Assembly (NCBI GenBank): GCA_015520975.1
Contig: WAOZ01000110.1
Span: forward strand, 1-10,041
Direction of reading: 5' to 3'
DNA: 10,041 nt
Source of the DNA: DHVE2 group archaeon
GTDB lineage: Archaea; Thermoplasmatota; Thermoplasmata; Thermoplasmatales; Aciduliprofundaceae
The notes under the pieces are model-generated. The model had not been told where the DNA came from. It did no database searches and worked only from the letters and a program-made list of their open reading frames with translations. Positions 6,237-10,041 of the stretch are shown one piece after another (position 1 is the stretch's first letter; each line of letters starts with the position of its first letter). The translations under genes and the position numbers were made by a program.

Positions 6237-6800
6237 ATGGATTTGACGATTGCAGATGTGATTCAGCCGCTATGGTTTATGCTTCCGGCATACATAGCAA
6301 ACCCGGCAGCAGTTATTTTCAAAGGAAAAACGCCCATGGATTTCGGGAAAAAATTCATAGATGGGCGAAGAATCCTTGGCAAAGGCAAAACCTGGCGCGG
6401 TTTTTTCGGTGGCGCATTTTCGGGAATCGTTGTAGGACTCATTCAGAATTTTGTATCTGTAAATATAAAAACACCTCTATTTCCACCTTTTTCGTATTCG
6501 CTGTCACACGCCATGCTGATAATATCCCTGCTTTCTTTCGGCGCTATGCTGGGCGATGCTGTGGGTTCTTTCATAAAAAGAAGGCTTGGTATTGAAAGCG
6601 GTGGGAAAGCGTTTCTTCTTGATCAATTAGGATTTGTTTTAATGGCATGGTTCCTTCTTTACATTATTGCAAACACCTGGTTCTCAGAAAATTTTCTTAA
6701 ACCAGTTCCAGTACTTGTGATACTGGTTTTGACTCCTGTGTTACACAGAGTTGTAAATATAATTGCTTACAAAATGGGAAAAAAAAGTGTTCCGTGGTGA
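6237..6800 (+). CDS. carS: CDP-archaeol synthase (CDP-2,3-bis-O-geranylgeranyl-glycerol synthase)
   Basis: An integral membrane enzyme of 187 residues, a normal length, that joins CTP to the unsaturated archaetidic acid precursor, releasing pyrophosphate and activating it for polar head-group addition in archaeal lipid synthesis. Conserved blocks are PAYIANPAAVI (17-27), the cytoplasmic DFGKKFIDGRRILGKGKTWR (35-54) followed by GFFGG, and the signature GDAVGSFIKRR (106-116) with DQLGFVLMAW (129-138). About five hydrophobic spans are visible, near 8-28, 57-76, 91-110, 128-147 and 156-176. The ATG at 6237 is used rather than the in-frame TTG at 6216. There is no clear ribosome binding site, so the mRNA may be leaderless. 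It is divergent from pyruvate kinase and followed, after 68 bp with its own promoter, by a surface protein gene. Confidence 0.95.
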   Translation: MDLTIADVIQPLWFMLPAYIANPAAVIFKGKTPMDFGKKFIDGRRILGKGKTWRGFFGGAFSGIVVGLIQNFVSVNIKTPLFPPFSYSLSHAMLIISLLSFGAMLGDAVGSFIKRRLGIESGGKAFLLDQLGFVLMAWFLLYIIANTWFSENFLKPVPVLVILVLTPVLHRVVNIIAYKMGKKSVPW

Positions 6801-6824
6801 AAATATTCATAGAATGTACCAAAA

Positions 6825-6834
6825 TTTTTATATG
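6825..6834 (+). promoter_or_regulatory. TATA box of the 825-residue surface protein gene
   Basis: TTTTTATATG is followed about 25 bp on by a predicted start near 6854, just before GGTGAT (6857-6862). The leader would be about 15 nt. The T-run in the box may also help end transcription from carS. Confidence 0.6.
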
Positions 6835-6856
6835 TATTGGTTTAAATACACTACAG

Positions 6857-6862
6857 GGTGAT
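6857..6862 (+). promoter_or_regulatory. Ribosome binding site fixing the start at 6869
   Basis: GGTGAT lies 6 nt before the ATG at 6869, which opens a textbook signal peptide. The frame stays open back to a GTG at 6794 inside carS, but that extension has no such site and would bury the signal peptide. Confidence 0.65.
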
Positions 6863-6868
6863 GCAAAA

Positions 6869-9346
6869 ATGAAAAAGATGATTGCGGCCATGATAATGAT
6901 TGCAGTAATTTTGGCTATGCCCAATGTGGCATTTGCCACTACTCCGCGAGCAACGCACAGCATAACCACGGATAGCAGCATATATGTATCACAGCAGGCA
7001 GTGCACCTTCATATAATTGGATATAACAATTCATCATACAATTATTACCGAATTGTATGGTACAATGATACATATTCGACATACAATTCAACAGGTGCAT
7101 TTTTAACCAACGACACAGGGATATACGATGTTGTGATACACATATATCTACCGCAAGGCGAAGGAATTAATGCGCTCAGATATACAATAGAGGTACAGTA
7201 TTCAAATTCCACAGCGTTTCCATGGTGGAACACAGTAACAGATGTCAGCACAAATGTAACCGTGAGAAGAGGTATGCTCTTTGAAGAGAGCAAATACACC
7301 GGTGTACCAAATGAGTATGTACCGACAGATGATCTGTGGATCAATGTGTATGGAGAAAATAACGCAGAATATCAGATAGATATTACCGATTCAAGCAATA
7401 TGCAGTATGCCGGGCCTGTGAGTGTGCAGACGGATAATAAGGGATATGGTGTAACGCATCTTGTTATCCCTGGATCCATTGATGACGGTGTGTATTATGT
7501 AAATCTGTATCTAAATGGAACCCTTGTCCAGAGAAAAACAATTACTATCACATCAATAGTTATAAATGCAGTTATGGATAAAACTGTATATTTGAGAGCA
7601 GAGAATTTTGCTGTGTATTACAGCGTTAGCTGGATAAAAACAGGTGAGAATATAAATGATGCCACAATAAAATGGGAAATTCTGTACAGTAACTATACCC
7701 GCGCAGCCGGACCGTACTGGTCTGATAAGTCCCCTATAATTTCAAGAACTCTGAGAGATTACGATCTGCCTTTTGGAGCATATATACTCAAGATGGAATG
7801 CAACTACACATACAATAATTCATTGCACCACGCTGAAAAGTACATCACATTCTACATAGGAACATTCTCATCAAGGATATATATAAATACCCTTGATGGT
7901 GAAACCGCACCTGGAGACAGAATAAGCATTACTGTTTATTCCTATGCGTCCTACAACTGGTATACATCTCCTGTTAAAAACGCAACGATCAATTACATCA
8001 GCATAAAAAATGTTGTGCACTGGAATGAAACAGAGCTTGATAATTATACCAATCTTCACACAAATCTGGATGGAATAAGACAGCTCATATGGACCATACC
8101 AACCGTGGAGATAGGTAGCGAAATAAAAATAACCGTGAACATCAGTTATAACGGTGAATATACAGAATATGTCAGAACCTTCACCGTTACCTCCGGAAGC
8201 GTGCTTACTATCGAAACAGATAAAGATGAATACCTAACGGGAGATGTCATGCACATCACTGCAAATGTAAAGCATCCAGATAATGTGCAGATAACTTCCT
8301 ATCAGTTCATCATATATTCGCCGGGCAGAAGAGTGCTTTATTACACTGTGACCAGCAATCCAACCGTCTCTTATGCAATACCGAATGATATCCAGGGCAA
8401 GATAAAGATATATGCCTCGGCACATCTATCGAGCGGGGAAGTTATCTATGATATAGATTATGTCCCAGTGTATTACGGATATATTTACATCACTCCTTCT
8501 GACTGGACATATAAACAGAGCGGTGAGACAATAAGCATCTACACAACATTAACATCCAATGTTATGACACATCCAACATACACATATACCGTGTTCGATG
8601 ATAACGGAAACATAGTGATGAAAACCGTGTCTTCAATGCAAACATTCAATTTCACTATCCCAGCAAATCCATCAGACAGTTATGTAATAAGAGTGGAGGC
8701 AATACAGGATGAATACTATGTTTCCAACTCAATCCAGATAATGCAGTTTATGGGCTATGATGTCCAGGCCACTGTTATCACAAAATCCAAGTTCCAGAAT
8801 ATGATATACGAGCCAGGGCAGACAATACAGATAAAATACAACATAACAAAATACGGTGATTTCGATTCTCATGTTGTTATCTTGCACTGGGCAATTTTCG
8901 GCACTGATTACAAGTGGTACAGAATAATTAACACAAACGAATTCACCGGCACAATAAATCTGACGATACCATCAGATCTGAAAGGCAACATACTAATCCA
9001 GATCTGGGTTGAAGACGGAAACGGTGTGGCATCTACTGTGTCGATAATACCCATCGATGTGGAATCCGGTTCGTGGTCTATGCAGGATATTGCAGGTATG
9101 CCCATGGCAGCATTCCTTAATCTTGTGCTGGTCATAATTGCACTGATAATAGCCATCGTAGCGCTGATCATGATATTCCGCGGTCGTTCTGGTACTTCGG
9201 GAGGTACTGTAATCGCTCCACCCAAACGAAAGAAAACAGCACCCAAACCTTTCGAGCCACAGGAAACAGAAACAGCACAGCAGCCGCAGACTCCACCGCC
9301 AGCAGAAGAAGAACCTTTGATGGACGAAAATGAACTCGAACCCTAA
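6869..9346 (+). CDS. Membrane-anchored surface protein with about seven Ig/macroglobulin-like repeats
   Basis: I do not recognise this 825-residue protein by name. Residues 1-23 are a signal peptide (KK, hydrophobic core, cleavage after AFA). The outer part is about seven beta-sandwich units of roughly 95-110 residues. Each opens with an echo of the macroglobulin MG2-type start, a Y/D-rich strand, then PG or similar, then alternating hydrophobics: near 34-50, 143-161, 237-253, 342-358, 449-467, 544-561 and 639-659 (for example YEPGQTIQIKYN at 647-658). It is rich in Tyr, Thr, Asn and Asn-X-Ser/Thr sites, with a single outer cysteine (C311). One transmembrane helix spans about 747-769, then RGR and a cytoplasmic tail with PPKRKK, Pro/Gln/Glu-rich and acidic at the end. 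A long stalk for adhesion, surface structure or partner binding is likely. No thioester or protease motif is seen. The next gene is probably related in role. Confidence 0.85.
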   Translation: MKKMIAAMIMIAVILAMPNVAFATTPRATHSITTDSSIYVSQQAVHLHIIGYNNSSYNYYRIVWYNDTYSTYNSTGAFLTNDTGIYDVVIHIYLPQGEGINALRYTIEVQYSNSTAFPWWNTVTDVSTNVTVRRGMLFEESKYTGVPNEYVPTDDLWINVYGENNAEYQIDITDSSNMQYAGPVSVQTDNKGYGVTHLVIPGSIDDGVYYVNLYLNGTLVQRKTITITSIVINAVMDKTVYLRAENFAVYYSVSWIKTGENINDATIKWEILYSNYTRAAGPYWSDKSPIISRTLRDYDLPFGAYILKMECNYTYNNSLHHAEKYITFYIGTFSSRIYINTLDGETAPGDRISITVYSYASYNWYTSPVKNATINYISIKNVVHWNETELDNYTNLHTNLDGIRQLIWTIPTVEIGSEIKITVNISYNGEYTEYVRTFTVTSGSVLTIETDKDEYLTGDVMHITANVKHPDNVQITSYQFIIYSPGRRVLYYTVTSNPTVSYAIPNDIQGKIKIYASAHLSSGEVIYDIDYVPVYYGYIYITPSDWTYKQSGETISIYTTLTSNVMTHPTYTYTVFDDNGNIVMKTVSSMQTFNFTIPANPSDSYVIRVEAIQDEYYVSNSIQIMQFMGYDVQATVITKSKFQNMIYEPGQTIQIKYNITKYGDFDSHVVILHWAIFGTDYKWYRIINTNEFTGTINLTIPSDLKGNILIQIWVEDGNGVASTVSIIPIDVESGSWSMQDIAGMPMAAFLNLVLVIIALIIAIVALIMIFRGRSGTSGGTVIAPPKRKKTAPKPFEPQETETAQQPQTPPPAEEEPLMDENELEP

Positions 9347-9376
9347 TTTTTTCTTATTTTGTTATATTTTTGATGT
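9347..9376 (+). terminator. T-rich terminator after the repeat protein
   Basis: Straight after the stop codon come T6, TTATTTTG and T5 stretches, a strong archaeal-type oligo-T terminator without a hairpin. The next gene then has its own TATA-like element at 9401-9407. Confidence 0.55.
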
Positions 9377-9400
9377 TATTCTTAAGGATTGTTAGAAAAA

Positions 9401-9407
9401 GTTTAAA
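9401..9407 (+). promoter_or_regulatory. TATA-like element of the last gene
   Basis: GTTTAAA is preceded by a purine-rich stretch (AGAAAAA) that fits a TFB-recognition element. The expected transcript start, near 9430, coincides with the GTG at 9432, suggesting a leaderless mRNA; no ribosome binding site is visible there. Confidence 0.45.
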
Positions 9408-9431
9408 TCTGCAGATGTTTTACTAAACACC

Positions 9432-10041
9432 GTGAAAGAACTGCTGCTCATGTTCGTGCTGCTCACATCGTATGTTGGTTCGCCTGCGCATATACCAAAT
9501 TTTGATAATTTTACTACCCCTGCACTTGAACCAGGGCACAGCGGAGTTTTCAATTTCACGATTCAAAACAGATATGTTGCGCCCATGTACGGCACGGTGC
9601 TTGATATAGAGATATACAAATGGGCAACGACGGATGGAAGTATGGATATTACATCTATTAACCCTCACCCATATATAGTGGAATCAAAAAGTCTCGAATA
9701 CACGGTAACACTTGGCACAATAAACCCCGGCCAGTACGCTCCCGTAAGATTTCATGTTTATGCCCCTTCAGGCACACCCGATGGCGTGTATTTTGTTAGA
9801 TTTCACCTTCGATTCACATACAACGGCAGCGTTTACAAAATGTGGTCTCCGGGCTATTTTACCAAAGAGGAATGGGATAAGGCCACCGAAAACAACACCT
9901 TAAATCTCCAGTATCTTTCCTATGTGCTGGGCGATAAGGTGGACGGCATTATCCCTGATTCATCATTCAGTGTGCAAAGCAGTATGCTCTGGATTCTATA
10001 TGTACTAACCGGTGCTTCCGCCGTCGTTGGAATATTCGCAG
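9432..10041 (+). CDS. Membrane-anchored beta-rich surface protein, 3' end cut by the window
   Basis: Partial: 203 codons are present and the frame is open at the right edge. Residues 1-19 look like a short signal peptide (KELLLMFVLLTSYVGSPA). Residues 28-135 form one Ig-like beta-sandwich of the kind found in NEW3/COG1361-type archaeal surface proteins: LEPGHSGVFNFTIQNRY (32-48) and LGTINPGQYAPVRFHVYAPS (94-113) have the classic form of added beta strands with a PG turn, and GVYFVRFHLRFTY (118-130) closes the fold. A linker, MWSPGYFTKEEWDKATE (137-153), precedes YLSYVLGDKVDGIIPDSSF, then a transmembrane helix begins near 185. The GTG at 9432 fits a leaderless transcript; the ATG at 9450 is an alternative but shortens the signal peptide. 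Function unknown. It lies 85 bp after the repeat protein gene and may act with it at the cell surface. Confidence 0.75.
   Translation, partial: MKELLLMFVLLTSYVGSPAHIPNFDNFTTPALEPGHSGVFNFTIQNRYVAPMYGTVLDIEIYKWATTDGSMDITSINPHPYIVESKSLEYTVTLGTINPGQYAPVRFHVYAPSGTPDGVYFVRFHLRFTYNGSVYKMWSPGYFTKEEWDKATENNTLNLQYLSYVLGDKVDGIIPDSSFSVQSSMLWILYVLTGASAVVGIFA

Noticed and set aside
6794..6868. Upstream extension of the 825-residue surface protein by 25 residues, overlapping carS.
   Set aside because: A GGTGAT site and a classic signal peptide place the start at 6869; the predicted transcript start is also downstream of 6794.
6869..9346. Alpha-2-macroglobulin-type protease inhibitor.
   Set aside because: Only the unit openings resemble MG domains; there is no thioester motif, bait region or the usual length.

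Overview
The window looks like chromosomal DNA from a thermophilic archaeon of the Thermoplasmatota, probably close to Aciduliprofundum/DHVE2. The evidence is: TATA boxes about 25 bp before expected transcript starts; GGTGAT-type ribosome binding sites placed 4-6 nt before ATG; a CDP-archaeol synthase, an enzyme of ether-lipid synthesis found only in archaea; a thioredoxin reductase very like the Thermoplasma acidophilum enzyme; a two-fold protein disulfide oxidoreductase typical of hot-living prokaryotes; and secreted proteins rich in Asn-X-Ser/Thr sites. The genus is inferred from remembered family features, not from a search.

Layout. Positions 1-232 hold what seems to be the decayed start of a minus-strand gene, possibly a transposase, broken by two shifts at A-runs. 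An Lrp/AsnC regulator (344-769, +) follows, with a perfect inverted repeat between its TATA box and its start. It meets, end to end with no gap, a minus-strand redox operon made of a glutaredoxin-like protein disulfide oxidoreductase (1738-2388) and a thioredoxin reductase (770-1720). A 128-bp divergent promoter region separates this operon from a secreted, calcium-motif beta-propeller protein with a PEF-CTERM-like sorting tail (2517-4517, +). That gene overlaps by 14 bp, tail to tail, with a pyruvate kinase carrying an extra C-terminal domain (4504-6150, -). Back to back with the kinase, across an 86-bp gap, lies carS for CDP-archaeol synthase (6237-6800, +). The right end holds two surface-protein genes on the + strand: an 825-residue membrane protein with about seven Ig/macroglobulin-like repeats (6869-9346), and the first 203 codons of another membrane-anchored beta-rich protein (9432 to the edge).

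How they fit together. Two themes stand out. One is cytoplasmic disulfide control: the reductase should pass electrons to the disulfide oxidoreductase, and the two genes are cotranscribed. The other is the cell surface: a sorted propeller protein, membrane lipid synthesis and two anchored repeat proteins. Pyruvate kinase and the Lrp regulator are housekeeping neighbours. I saw no rRNA, tRNA, CRISPR array, intact insertion sequence or phage gene. No clear new defence-type system is visible. The least explained genes are the two surface proteins at the right end and the propeller protein.

For several genes the longest open frame starts too early. The starts given here rest on ribosome binding sites, predicted transcript starts and family N-termini.
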